Below, in pieces: positions 42,636-52,058 of a stretch of 64,000 nucleotides of DNA. The position numbers and the translations under genes were made by a program. Below the pieces are notes generated by a model, which searched no databases, had not been told where the DNA came from, and worked only from the letters and a program-made list of their open reading frames with translations. The stretch's first letter is position 1, and every line of letters starts with the position of its first letter. Origin of the DNA: DAXETY01 sp051155755 (GTDB taxonomy: Bacteria > Desulfobacterota > Desulfobacteria > Desulfobacterales > SG8-13); the NCBI GenBank assembly GCA_051155755.1, contig DAXETY010000030.1:1-64000 (forward strand), read 5' to 3'.

Positions 42636-42716
42636 TCACCGCTGAGCTGAGAACGCAGAGGCGGCGCAGGTCAGATTTTAAAGCTTTTCTCTGCGTTCTC
42701 CGCATTTCCGCGGTGA
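42636..42716. repeat. Nested inverted repeat in the gap after the amino-acid permease
   Basis: An outer pair, TCACCGC (42636-42642) and GCGGTGA (42710-42716), encloses an inner perfect 11-bp pair, AGAACGCAGAG (42650-42660) and CTCTGCGTTCT (42689-42699). No T-run follows, so it is not a simple terminator. A fragment with similar wording (TCTCTGCGGCACTGCGGTGA) lies just before oleB at about 29390. Confidence 0.65.
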
Positions 42717-42762
42717 GTAATCTTTGACTTGAAATACGTCACCGAAATGATGCCATCCAGCA

Positions 42763-43281
42763 CTAAAGGGCAACCGCGATTTCCACGGTGAGGGTTTCAC
42801 GAATCTCCCGGCCGTTTTGCCGCACCACCAGCAGGATCCCGTTTGATCCTTCCGGCAGGGGTCCGGCACTGAAACTTTCCGCACCCTTGTAGCCGGGTTT
42901 GTAGCCACGCCAGGCGATCAAGCGCAAGGGGGCAATCTCACGGCGAAGCTGACCGCCGACGGCGATCACGTCCGGCGGGGGATCGTTGACGTTTTCGCGT
43001 TGGATGCCGCGATGAATATAGCGTCCGGCCGGCTGACCCGCGTACAGATAACGGCTGGCGCTCCAATCCACGGTCAACGCTTCGTCGGTGCGGTTGATAA
43101 TTTCCAACAGGAATCGGTTGAAGTATGGTTTGCCTGCCGTCAAGGGGGTAAACGTGGCGGTGAAATAAGAGTTGTCCACGGTTTGGGCGCTTGGCGTGCT
43201 GATCCATGACTTTGGGGCGGCGCAGCCGGCCGCAATGAAACAGATAGCCATCAGGAACAAGGTCCAGGTGTGTGGCTTCAT
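42763..43281 (-). CDS. YcfL-like lipoprotein (DUF1425-like)
   Basis: The protein has 172 residues. A lipoprotein signal peptide has lipobox IAAGC at about 16-20, so the mature protein is lipid-anchored at Cys20. The rest is a beta-rich domain (FNRFLLEIINRTDEALTVDW) that recalls the YcfL family. It is downstream of the ABC ATPase gene with a gap of about 40 bp. Its function is unknown. Confidence 0.65.
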   Translation of the reverse strand: MKPHTWTLFLMAICFIAAGCAAPKSWISTPSAQTVDNSYFTATFTPLTAGKPYFNRFLLEIINRTDEALTVDWSASRYLYAGQPAGRYIHRGIQRENVNDPPPDVIAVGGQLRREIAPLRLIAWRGYKPGYKGAESFSAGPLPEGSNGILLVVRQNGREIRETLTVEIAVAL

Positions 43282-43322
43282 ATCATCCCGCCTGTCATTT
43301 TTTGCTTTGTTTTCGGTGCCCG

Positions 43323-44117
43323 TTATCCCAGCAGCATGCGGTCGGTTGAAAACTCCTCGCCCTGCGAGTCGTAAAAGCGCTGGATCAAATCTTCTTTGGT
43401 GAGATGTTCTTTTTCATGGCCGCGCACGTCGAACAGTACCCGGCTCCGGTGCAGCATCACCAGTCGATTGCCGAAACTCAGCGCATGATTCATATTGTGG
43501 GTCACCATCAGGGTGGTCAAACGCCGCCTCTCCACCAGCTCCCGCGTGAGTTCCAGAATCTGGACGGCGGTCTTGGGATCGAGGGCGGCGGTGTGTTCGT
43601 CGAGCAGCAGAATCTCGGGTTCCACCAAGGTGGCCATCGCCATGGTCAGCGCCTGCCGTTGACCGCCGGACAGGAGCCCCACGCTGCTTTTCAATCGGTC
43701 TTCCAATCCCAGTCCAATGGTTTTCAGGTGAAGCTGGAAGGTTTCGCGCTGCCGGTCGTTGACCCCGATGCTCAATCCGCGGCGGCCGCCGCGCCGGGCT
43801 GCCATGGCCATGTTCTGCTCGATGCTCAGCGAAGCGCAGGTACCGGTGAGCGGGTCCTGGAATACGCGTCCGACAAAGCGGGCCCGGCGATGTTCCGGCC
43901 ACCGCGTGATGTCGCGGTCGTGGAGCCGCAGCGACCCGCTGTCGGGCAGAAAGGTACCGGCCAGGCAGTTGAGCAGCGTGGATTTTCCGGCACCGTTGGA
44001 ACCGATCACGGTAATGAAATCTCCGCTCTCGATGTTCAGGTCGATCCGGTCCAGTGCCAGCACTTCGTTGATGCTGCCGCGATAAAAATACTTTGACAGT
44101 TTCCGAATGGCAATCAT
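43323..44117 (-). CDS. ABC transporter ATPase of the TrpXYZ/UPF-type importer
   Basis: The protein has 264 residues. Walker A GSNGAGKST, signature LSGGQRQAL, Walker B ILLLDEHTAALDP, and H-loop VTHNMNHAL are all present. It overlaps the permease gene by 4 bp. With the permease and binding protein it forms a three-gene importer of the type annotated for tryptophan/tyrosine or other small aromatic ligands. The ligand is not proven. Confidence 0.92.
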   Translation of the reverse strand: MIAIRKLSKYFYRGSINEVLALDRIDLNIESGDFITVIGSNGAGKSTLLNCLAGTFLPDSGSLRLHDRDITRWPEHRRARFVGRVFQDPLTGTCASLSIEQNMAMAARRGGRRGLSIGVNDRQRETFQLHLKTIGLGLEDRLKSSVGLLSGGQRQALTMAMATLVEPEILLLDEHTAALDPKTAVQILELTRELVERRRLTTLMVTHNMNHALSFGNRLVMLHRSRVLFDVRGHEKEHLTKEDLIQRFYDSQGEEFSTDRMLLG

Positions 44118-45001
44118 CGTCGCTGCAATCTGGCCTTGATGTGAGGCATGGTCAGCGCCACGACCACCAGCAGCGCCGTGATCAGGTTCAGATCACTGGG
44201 GGTGAAGGAAAATGCACCCCACTTCAAGCCCAACGCCAGGGCAATGGCCAGTCGGTACAGGATCGATCCCACCAGCGCCGCCAGGCAGGCCCGGGTGATG
44301 CCGCTGTGACCGAACACGGTTTCGCCGACGATGACCGAGGCCAGGCCGGCAATAATGGTGCCAACCCCCATGTTGACATCGGCAGCACCCTGATTCTGGG
44401 CCACCAGCGCCCCGGAAAGCGCCACCATGGCATTGGAAAGCCCGACCCCCAGAATAATCATATTATGGGTGTTGACACCCTGACTGGTGATCATCTGAGG
44501 ATTGTCGCCGGTGGCCAGCACCGCCAACCCCAGCTCGGTATGCAGAAACCAGATGATCGCGGCAGTGACCGCCAGGGCGATGCCGCCGAAAAGCAACGGC
44601 GCGCCCCAGAATCCGGGAAGACCGGAATCCATCATCGGATCCAGCACCGTTCGGGCGCCCAGAAGCGAAACATTGGGACCGTCCATGATCCGAATGTTGA
44701 TGGAATACAAGGCGATCATGGTCAAAATGGAGGCCAGAAGGTGCAGGATCTTCAGCTTGGTGTTCAGCAGGGCCGTGACCATACCGGCCAGGAATCCGGC
44801 CGCCATGGCAAAGAGCAGGGATAGAAACGGGTTGAAGCCGCTGGTGATGGCCACCGCCGATATGGCGGCCCCCAGCGGCAGACTGCCGTCCACGGTCAGA
44901 TCCGGAAAATTCAGCACCCGAAAGGTAAAATACACCCCCAGTACCATGATCCCGTAAACAAAGCCCTGCTCCAGGGCCCCCAGAAAGGCATAGCTGCTCA
45001 T
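44114..45001 (-). CDS. ABC transporter permease (branched-chain/TrpY-like)
   Basis: The protein has 295 residues, with about eight or nine hydrophobic segments and the family opening GALEQGFVYGIMVLGVYFTF. GLVVL-type permease motifs include LGVGLSNAMVALSGALVAQ and ADVNMGVGTIIAGLASVIVG. It lies between the binding-protein and ATPase genes, overlapping the latter by 4 bp. Confidence 0.9.
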   Translation of the reverse strand: MSSYAFLGALEQGFVYGIMVLGVYFTFRVLNFPDLTVDGSLPLGAAISAVAITSGFNPFLSLLFAMAAGFLAGMVTALLNTKLKILHLLASILTMIALYSINIRIMDGPNVSLLGARTVLDPMMDSGLPGFWGAPLLFGGIALAVTAAIIWFLHTELGLAVLATGDNPQMITSQGVNTHNMIILGVGLSNAMVALSGALVAQNQGAADVNMGVGTIIAGLASVIVGETVFGHSGITRACLAALVGSILYRLAIALALGLKWGAFSFTPSDLNLITALLVVVALTMPHIKARLQRR

Positions 45002-45014
45002 CGGATACCGTTGC

Positions 45015-45977
45015 CTAATAAACCTTGTCCGCCCGTGAGATAATTGCCTCCGGAACGGTCAGCCCCATCTTTCGAGCGGCGTCAGGATTTACGTGCAGCT
45101 GCAGCGTCTGCTGGGTTTCCACCGGCGTGTCACCAATTCGGGCCCCTTCCAGAATGCGGCGCGCCATGGCGCCGGTCTGCCGACCGTGCTGATAGTAGTC
45201 GAAACCCATGGCGGCGATGGCGCCGCGCCGCACCGAGTCCACATCGGCCGCAAACAGCGGCATTTTGCCCTGGGTGCAGACGCGGATGGCCGACTCGAGT
45301 GCTTCGACCACCGTGTTATCAGTGGGCACGAAGACCGCATCGACCTTGCCCACCAGACTCTTGGCGGCCTGGTAAACATCGCTGGTCCTTGAGACCGTCG
45401 CCTCGACGACTTCGAAGTCCATGGCCGCTCCGACCCGTTTCAGATAATCCACCGAACTCTTGGAATTGGCTTCGCCCGAATTGTACATGACGCCCAGGGA
45501 TTTCATCTCCGGCAGGAAATCCCGCACCATTTCCATGTGCTGTTCCAGGGGCAGCATGTCCGATACCCCGGTGATATTGGCGTCCGGATGCTGCAGATCA
45601 TCGACCAATCCGGCGGCCACCGGGTCGGTGATCGCCGAAAAAAGCATCGGGGTGTTTTGCATCTGGGGTGCTTTTTTCAAAGCCTGGGCACAGGTTTGAG
45701 CGCTGGGGGTGGCAATCGCCAGGATCAGGTCCGGTCGCTCACCCATAATCTGGGTGGCAATCTGGGAGGCGGTACCCATATTGGCCTGGGCATTGTGGAT
45801 ACTGTAATCCACTTGAATTTTGTTTTCGACCAGATCGTCTTGAAAGCCTTTCAGCACCGAGTCCAGCGCAGGGTGCTCGACAAACTGGCTGACCGAAATT
45901 CGGTAGACCGGGTCCTGGGCCGAGGCAAACGAAACCGCCAGCAGAAGCATCGCAGCGATCGGCAGCAAGCGTTTCAT
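45015..45977 (-). CDS. ABC transporter substrate-binding protein (TrpX-like)
   Basis: The product has 320 residues from the ATG at 45977, which has AGGGAGAA 5 nt upstream; a longer in-frame ORF to 46019 is less likely. A signal peptide covers about 1-21 (RLLPIAAMLLLAVSFASA). The ABC_sub_bind fold is clear: ALDSVLKGFQDDL, PDLILAIATPSAQTCAQA, VTDPVAAGLV-like FSAITDPVAAGLVDDL, ADVDSVRRGAIAAMGFDYY. It binds an uncertain ligand, probably an aromatic amino acid or similar. Confidence 0.9.
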   Translation of the reverse strand: MKRLLPIAAMLLLAVSFASAQDPVYRISVSQFVEHPALDSVLKGFQDDLVENKIQVDYSIHNAQANMGTASQIATQIMGERPDLILAIATPSAQTCAQALKKAPQMQNTPMLFSAITDPVAAGLVDDLQHPDANITGVSDMLPLEQHMEMVRDFLPEMKSLGVMYNSGEANSKSSVDYLKRVGAAMDFEVVEATVSRTSDVYQAAKSLVGKVDAVFVPTDNTVVEALESAIRVCTQGKMPLFAADVDSVRRGAIAAMGFDYYQHGRQTGAMARRILEGARIGDTPVETQQTLQLHVNPDAARKMGLTVPEAIISRADKVY

Positions 45978-45994
45978 AGTAGTTCTCCCTTCCG

Positions 45995-46387
45995 CTATTT
46001 GACGGTTAAAACGGGACATTGTGACTTGAGAATAACATACTGGGCCGTAGAGCCCATGAGAAGTTTTCCGACTTTGGAACGCCGTTTTACACCCACGACG
46101 ACCAGGTCCATCGAGTTTTCCTCGATGAATTTGACCAAGTCCTCTCCGGGCGACATCCCCCGAATCATCAGATGCGTGTTGCAGGGAATCTGCTCTTTTT
46201 CGAATAGCGATTTGGCATACTCCAGTCCTTTTTCAGCCTGGATGATCTGCTCCTGTTCGGACTCGGTGCCTTTTGCCATCGAAGTGACGACCTCTACGGA
46301 GGCCCCAAAGGAGGCAGCGCAACGACGCGCCATGCTGAGCGCTTCCCTGCCAGCATTCGAACCATCATAGCCGACTAAAATCTTCAT
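45995..46387 (-). CDS. Universal stress protein (UspA family)
   Basis: The product has 130 residues from the ATG at 46387 (MKILVGYDGS), with GGTGA 6-7 nt upstream; the upstream in-frame extension to 46675 looks non-coding. The ATP-binding pattern G-x2-G-x9-G(S/T) is in GVKRRSKVGKLLMGST. Its stop is 18 bp upstream of the start of the binding-protein gene, so it probably heads that operon. Usp proteins help survival under stress. A small Cys pair is not evident. Confidence 0.92.
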   Translation of the reverse strand: MKILVGYDGSNAGREALSMARRCAASFGASVEVVTSMAKGTESEQEQIIQAEKGLEYAKSLFEKEQIPCNTHLMIRGMSPGEDLVKFIEENSMDLVVVGVKRRSKVGKLLMGSTAQYVILKSQCPVLTVK

Positions 46388-46832
46388 ATTTTTCACCCCC
46401 GGCTGCAAGATTGGAAAGTTGCCCGAAGAGACGGCCTCGCGTTTCCGGCCGCATTGCGGCCAAAGCCGGTCCGGGCACAACTGCCGCCTTGTTTGCCATG
46501 TTCGCGGCGATCCTTCAAGAGGAAAGTTTCCGCTCCGGCTTTTGGATAAACAGGAAAGAAACCTGCGCGGTGGGTAATGATGAAGGATTTTTCCGGGAAG
46601 ATTTCGTGAAAAGTGATTCACGAGGGGCGATTGAGAATTTTCGGGATCAAGGCGACGGGAAGACGGACGGGTCATCGCACACGGATCAAAGCGCTTGCGT
46701 CGGGTTTTCGCGATTTCGCACCTACCGCGAGCCGCCCCTGAAAAAGCTCGCAGAGCGAGAGATGGGTGCGCTGCGCGAGGCCTTCACCTTTGAGTTGGAA
46801 CGAAAACGCTCGGTCTGCGGAGAAGGTTTCGA
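46388..46832. other. Gap without a supported gene
   Basis: These 445 bp lie between the divergent start of the Usp gene and the 3' end of the large TPR gene. The only small hairpin is GGCCGC-ATT-GCGGCC at 46447-46461, without a T-run. A 158-codon plus-strand ORF overlaps here, but it runs into the TPR gene and has no recognisable motif or RBS. Confidence 0.5.
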
Positions 46833-49800
46833 TCAGGAGGCCTGCGCGCGTTCCTGGATCGTCTCCAACAACTGCTGGGCCGGCTGATATCCGAGACCCA
46901 GTGCGCGCTCGGCGTGTTCGCGTGAGGTTTCGAAGTATTGCATTCGGAAGGAAATCACCGCCAGTTGAAAGAAAGCTCTCGGATCGTTCGGATTGAGTTC
47001 CGCAACCCGGGTAAAATGTTTGACCGCCTGCAGATAATCTTTGCGGCCGATGGCCTCTTTGCCGAGCTGAAAGCAACGGTCGCTCTCCCCGTCATTACCG
47101 GCACCGCCAGGTTTCGCCGGCATCGGTGCGGAAGGTGTGCCGACGGTGGCTTGGCTGCCGGGCTTGCCGCTGCGGCCGGCTTCCATCGCCGGATCGCCGC
47201 TGCTTGCCGAAGAAGTCGTGTTTCCAGCGGCGGGATCGGCGTCTTCTTTGGGAGAATCGAACACAATGATGTCCTCTTCAAACGAATATTCGTTTTCTTC
47301 CGCCGGCGGTGCCGATTGCCCCCCATCGAAGGCATCTTCCATTTCGTCGGCGTCCCAAACAATGGATTCGTTTTTCAGAAAGGCGCTCGTGTCAAAATCC
47401 TCCGTATCCAGTTCCTGCACATCGAACAGTTCCATACTCCCATTTTGAGCGTTGTCTGCTTCCTGCACCGTGTTCGAAGACGGCTCCGAGGCGGGTTCCG
47501 GCGTTGTTTGTCGGGGCGCTGCCGCTGCCGAAGCGGCCGGCTTGTTCTCCTTGGCGTCGATCGACGCCAGGATCGTGCTGGCGGATTTCAGTCCAAGTTC
47601 GATGGCTTTTTGGGCGAATTTTCGGGCGGTGTCATAATCGTGCAACCGATAGTGTAAAATCGCGAGATTGTGATGGCCGCGGGCCTCGTTCGGTTTCAGC
47701 GAAACAAAACGTTTAAAACATTGGATGGCTGTTTTGTAGTCTTTGCGTTGGGAGGCTTTCATGCCCCGGGCAAACAACCCCTCGGGTTTATCGACGCCGG
47801 CTGGCTTCGCCGCGGGCTTTTTCCCATCCCGGTCTGCCGCCTGCGGCTTCAAGGGGGCCGCTGCCGCTTTCATTTTTCCGGCTGCAGCCATTTTACCGCT
47901 TTCATCGACCTCGGCGGCAGGAGGCTCGGGCGCTCCGATGTTCGTATTTCCCGTCTTATTTTCTATGGGAGGCGCCGGATGACCCGCATTCGGTTCCTTT
48001 TCCGGCAACATTTCAGCGGATTGGCTGTCGGTTTTCACCACCGGGTCGGATAAACGGGGTTGCTGCATTTCCTGCAGGAAACGCCCGGAGAGATCATCCG
48101 TATTTTCTTCGAGCGCAGGTTCGACTTCAGGCTCTGCAGGCGCCGGTTTACCGCCCGGGGTATCCGGAGGGGTTGCGGCAACTTTCGGCGGGTCTTCGAT
48201 TTTGGATGCCGTCTTGCGATCGATTTTTTGCAAAATCGCCCTGGCGGTTTCGGCCCCTAAATCCAGGGCTTTTTGCGCGCATTGGCGGGCGGAGGCATAA
48301 TCCTGCAGTCGATAGTGCAGGATGGCCAGATTGAAGAAACCTTTGGGCTCCTGGGGATTCGCGTTGATGAATTGTTCGAAAAGCCCAATTGCCGTCGGAT
48401 ACTCCTTGCGTTCGGAGGCCTGCATGCCCTGGGTGAAGAGGGCGTTGCTTTCTTCCGCCGTCAATGTCGAAGGTCCCTCCTCCGTCAACGTTCGGCCATC
48501 GGTTTTTACGATCTCGTTCGCTGCTCCGGCTGGTTCCGGCACCGGTCCTGTGGAATCGGCATCGTGGCCTTTTCCAACCGGAGAAACCACCGGGGTGGCA
48601 TCACTGGAAACCGCTTGCACTTGGGCCTTCGGAGGCACAGCCTCCGCATCGGGTTTCCCGCTTTCACCGACATCAGCGGAGGCTTCCGCAGGCTTATGGA
48701 CCCATTGTGCTTCGGTACCGGAACCGGTTTTGATGACGTTTTCCACAGACTCCGATGATTTCAAGTGCTTATCGATTTTAGCCAGAATTTTTCCGGCTGC
48801 ATTCACACCGTTTTGAACCGACAGCTCCGCGTATTTGCGCGCAGCGAATGGATTCTGCAATCGGTAATAAAGGATGGCCAGATTGTAATATCCTTTTGCA
48901 GGCTCCGGACTCACCGTGATGAACTCCTCGAACAGCGCCGCCGCCGTTTCGTAGTCCTTGCGATTGGAGGCTTCCATCCCACGGGCAAACAGCGCCTTCG
49001 CAGCGGGTGCCGAACTTACCGGGGCTTGCGGTTCGTTTTCCGGCAGGGCTGCATTCGACGCTGCCGAAGGATCGGCTTCCGCCGATATCGAAGACGATGC
49101 ATCCAACCGTTTCTCCTGCCCCCCGGCGGTCAAAGCCTCGTCCAAAGCCCTCTGCGCCGGTTCCGGCTTCGGAGCCGGCGCGGATTCGGTTTGGCTACGT
49201 CCGCTTTCGTCCATGAAAAGCGTGGGAAACTCCGGTAATCCTTCCGTATTCCCTGAGCCGAGGGCGGATGTGGCTTCCATCGCCGGTTCCGGTTTCGGCG
49301 GCGGCTCCGGCGTGGCATTTTCGATCGCAGCACGATCGGAAGTTGTCACTTCGCCTGGTTCCGGCAGCCTGCGTTCGTCGGTCATCGGTGACTGGGAAGG
49401 CGGCTTCGATGCGGCGGTTGCGGTTGCAGCGGTCGCACGTGAAATTTTCTTCATCAGTTTTTCGGCGCCCTGCGCACCCAGCGCCGCTGCCTTCTCCGCG
49501 CTAAGTTGCGCAGCCTCGTAATTGCCGGTACGAAAATACAGAACCGCCAGATGATAATGACCGCGATAATCGTTTGGACTCCGGGCCACAAAGCGTTCCA
49601 GACAGGTAGCCGCCGTCGGAAAGTCTTTTTCTTTGGTCGCTCGAACGGCCCCGGCGAACAACGCTTTTAAACCTTCCCGGAAATTGGCATCCGTTGACGC
49701 CTGATTTTCATCCGCAACCGGTCCGGCATCTTCGGGCCGGTCTGGAGAAACCACTGCCTCGGTCAGTTCCAGCGGAGCCGAATCCGCTTCCGCGGATACC

Positions 49801-50885
49801 TCGGTTTCGGGTTCAGTCCCCAGCGGCGCAGCGCCCGGTGCCACCATTTCGGTCAACTCCAACGGAACCGGCTCTGCTTCCGAAGGCGCAGCATTCTCGC
49901 TGGGGTCGGCCGACGACGCAGCACTCGGTGCCGCCGCTTCGGTCTGCTCCAGCAGCGACGATGACTCAAGCGGGGTTTTCGCGGTCTGGGAGACTTCGCC
50001 CGGCGGCATAGCCCACGGAGTCGCTGTTGCGCTCGGCTCCAGCGGTTCCGATGCCGCTTCCCCAGCATCCTCAACCTCGGATGAGCTTACCGCCGATTCA
50101 GCGTCCGATGTCTCCGACGCTACAGGCTCCGGTACAGCCGATGACGCTTCCAGAGCCGATTCGCTTTCGCTTGGAATCATCGATGATTCCGATTCGGGTC
50201 CTGCCGCGCCCGTGTCCGTGTCGGAGAAGTCCGATTCATCTTCCGCAGCGGAATCGGATGAAAGCTCCGAATTTTCCAAAGACGCATGCAACGGTCGGCT
50301 CTTTTCGAAAGGTTGCCCTTCCTCGCCGTGGCCCGGCAATTCTTCCGGGACGCTTTCCGTATGAAGACAATGTACTTGCTGGGTGCTGCCTGCAGTGAGG
50401 GTTTGATCGGGGTCGACGTATTCCCATGAAATGGCGGCGCTTTCGGGGTTGACAAACGTTTCATCCGCTTCGGGGACCGTTTCGGGATCCGGATTCCAAT
50501 TCCGGTATTCTTCGATTGCGTCTTCATCCGTCGGCCCGCTGCCGTGCGCCGTTGCATCGGCCGATGTGATTGGATCTGCGCTGCTGTCGATGTCGTCTTC
50601 GCCGGGAGACGATGAGTGAGATTCGCAACTGGAGGCGGGCAGTTCCCAACCGTCGGGCTGGGATTCAGTGTCCGTATCCGGTGGATCTTCTGTTTCCCAG
50701 GGCCAATCGGAATCCAAAGATGCGAATAGTTCCTGCTCCGGTGTATGGATTTCCAGATTGCAGAACTCGGGCAAATATTGGCGAACCTGGTCTTCGTTCC
50801 AGGTCACTGCGTCCTGTCCTTCTTGATCGTTTGGGAAACCATTTCCACGGTCTTCCGCCTCGGTGTTTTTCTGCGATCCACTCAA
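46833..50885 (-). CDS. Giant acidic TPR-repeat protein
   Basis: The protein has 1350 residues. The TTG start at 50885 has AAGGAGG 5-6 nt upstream. Residues 1-~400 are low-complexity, rich in Glu, Ser, Pro and Ala, with no signal peptide. Five TPR-like modules of about 80 residues follow, near 404-480, 630-705, 812-890, 1032-1110 and 1268-1345. They share the pattern LFxxGMxASxRKxYxTAxxxF and then NLAILHYRLxxYxxAR. Acidic Pro/Ala linkers separate them. It is likely a cytoplasmic scaffold with beads-on-a-string TPRs. A very large shadow ORF set on the other strand comes from this repetitive composition. The partner is unknown. Confidence 0.85.
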   Translation of the reverse strand: MSGSQKNTEAEDRGNGFPNDQEGQDAVTWNEDQVRQYLPEFCNLEIHTPEQELFASLDSDWPWETEDPPDTDTESQPDGWELPASSCESHSSSPGEDDIDSSADPITSADATAHGSGPTDEDAIEEYRNWNPDPETVPEADETFVNPESAAISWEYVDPDQTLTAGSTQQVHCLHTESVPEELPGHGEEGQPFEKSRPLHASLENSELSSDSAAEDESDFSDTDTGAAGPESESSMIPSESESALEASSAVPEPVASETSDAESAVSSSEVEDAGEAASEPLEPSATATPWAMPPGEVSQTAKTPLESSSLLEQTEAAAPSAASSADPSENAAPSEAEPVPLELTEMVAPGAAPLGTEPETEVSAEADSAPLELTEAVVSPDRPEDAGPVADENQASTDANFREGLKALFAGAVRATKEKDFPTAATCLERFVARSPNDYRGHYHLAVLYFRTGNYEAAQLSAEKAAALGAQGAEKLMKKISRATAATATAASKPPSQSPMTDERRLPEPGEVTTSDRAAIENATPEPPPKPEPAMEATSALGSGNTEGLPEFPTLFMDESGRSQTESAPAPKPEPAQRALDEALTAGGQEKRLDASSSISAEADPSAASNAALPENEPQAPVSSAPAAKALFARGMEASNRKDYETAAALFEEFITVSPEPAKGYYNLAILYYRLQNPFAARKYAELSVQNGVNAAGKILAKIDKHLKSSESVENVIKTGSGTEAQWVHKPAEASADVGESGKPDAEAVPPKAQVQAVSSDATPVVSPVGKGHDADSTGPVPEPAGAANEIVKTDGRTLTEEGPSTLTAEESNALFTQGMQASERKEYPTAIGLFEQFINANPQEPKGFFNLAILHYRLQDYASARQCAQKALDLGAETARAILQKIDRKTASKIEDPPKVAATPPDTPGGKPAPAEPEVEPALEENTDDLSGRFLQEMQQPRLSDPVVKTDSQSAEMLPEKEPNAGHPAPPIENKTGNTNIGAPEPPAAEVDESGKMAAAGKMKAAAAPLKPQAADRDGKKPAAKPAGVDKPEGLFARGMKASQRKDYKTAIQCFKRFVSLKPNEARGHHNLAILHYRLHDYDTARKFAQKAIELGLKSASTILASIDAKENKPAASAAAAPRQTTPEPASEPSSNTVQEADNAQNGSMELFDVQELDTEDFDTSAFLKNESIVWDADEMEDAFDGGQSAPPAEENEYSFEEDIIVFDSPKEDADPAAGNTTSSASSGDPAMEAGRSGKPGSQATVGTPSAPMPAKPGGAGNDGESDRCFQLGKEAIGRKDYLQAVKHFTRVAELNPNDPRAFFQLAVISFRMQYFETSREHAERALGLGYQPAQQLLETIQERAQAS

Positions 50886-50955
50886 AGGATCCTCCTTGTC
50901 CGCCTGATTCCGGTCAAGTCACAGAACAGCCGTGTGATTCCGGCATATTATGATC

Positions 50956-51015
50956 AGTCAACAACCACCCGCGAAGCGGGTGACTTGAACTTGCACCGGG
51001 TGCATCGCACCCGGT
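50956..51015. repeat. REP-like element with two tandem hairpins
   Basis: The first hairpin is CACCCGC-GAA-GCGGGTG (50966-50982) inside AGTCAACAAC...GTGACTTG. The second is ACCGGGTGC-ATC-GCACCCGGT (50995-51015). The first matches the copy at 16828-16860. Such hairpin pairs resemble REP sequences moved by RAYT/IS200-type transposases. The rest of the 470-bp gap (50886-51354) is AT-rich upstream sequence with no gene seen. Confidence 0.7.
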
Positions 51016-51354
51016 TTGGGCGAGAATCAATGCCGACAGTGAATCACAGGACAGATGTATTACAAGTTTAGTATATTGTAACATACAACTCTGCAAAAAG
51101 TCAACGTTCAGCGTAGGTCATCCATTGTCATTTCTACTAGTTACTCTTCACCCACGTAACATCGAGGGGTGCGATCGAAAGTCGGAATTTTACGAATTCA
51201 TCAGAATTTCAGAGATGCGCTTTTTTGAACCAAAACCGATGGCCGCAAGTCGAAAAAAATCCGCTTTGATGAAATTGTGTCCCTGGTTTCAATCTGATAT
51301 GGTAGCGACAGGTTGGTGATCGAACCTCTCATCCGGCAAACGGGCGCTGCGACC

Positions 51355-51825
51355 ATGGTAAAAATCGGCATCATTTCAGATACGCATGGATTCCTATCCG
51401 AAGCGGCATCCGATGCACTAAGAGGTTCGTCCCGAATTGTGCATGCCGGCGACATCGGCGGAACGGAAATCCTAAAGACACTGTCATACCTGGCCCCGGT
51501 TACAGCCGTTCGAGGCAATATGGACGGCGGCAGTTGGGCCGACGCCCTGCCGCACAACGATACCCTGGCCATCGAAGGCATTCATCTGTTTGTTCTTCAC
51601 GACATTCTCCGCCTCGATCTCGATCCGGCTGCGGCCGGCTTCGGCGCGGTAATCAGCGGCCATACGCATCAAGCTTCGATCACCCGCAAAAACGGCGTAT
51701 GGTTGATCAACCCCGGCAGTGCCTCCCAACCTCGTTACGGCGCCCAACCCAGCATCGCCATCCTGGAAATCGTTTCCGGCCGAATGAATGCCCGGATTGT
51801 TTCATTCGACGGGTCGAACCGCTGA
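51355..51825 (+). CDS. YfcE/MJ0936-type metallophosphoesterase
   Basis: The product has 156 residues from the ATG at 51355 (MVKIGIISDTHG). The metallophosphoesterase motifs are complete: SDTHG, HAGDIGG, GNMDG, HD, SGHTHQ. This family hydrolyses phosphodiesters with a dimetal centre. The physiological substrate is unknown. No clear SD precedes the start; an in-frame TTG/GTG at 51313 could add 14 residues. It is followed after 230 AT-rich bases by the FHA gene on the same strand. Confidence 0.9.
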   Translation: MVKIGIISDTHGFLSEAASDALRGSSRIVHAGDIGGTEILKTLSYLAPVTAVRGNMDGGSWADALPHNDTLAIEGIHLFVLHDILRLDLDPAAAGFGAVISGHTHQASITRKNGVWLINPGSASQPRYGAQPSIAILEIVSGRMNARIVSFDGSNR

Positions 51826-52058
51826 AGCATCTTCAATCATCTCTTACCCAAAATGTGCGTTTCAATTTTTCCAAAATTTATTTTTTGTTTGTTCAAAGGA
51901 ATTCGATCGATTTTCGTTTTGAAAATTTGAAACGATTCGTTGAGAATGCTATAATTGCAGAGTTGAATGGAATCGATACCGTCAACCGCCTTGAACCGGA
52001 ATTGGTTCCGGCCCGATGCACCGGGAACGAGTCTGCGTGGGAAAATCGGAGGAAGACA

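Noticed and set aside
46411..46887. 158-codon plus-strand ORF in the gap near the TPR gene
   Set aside because: It has no recognisable motif or RBS and overlaps the 3' end of the TPR gene on the other strand.
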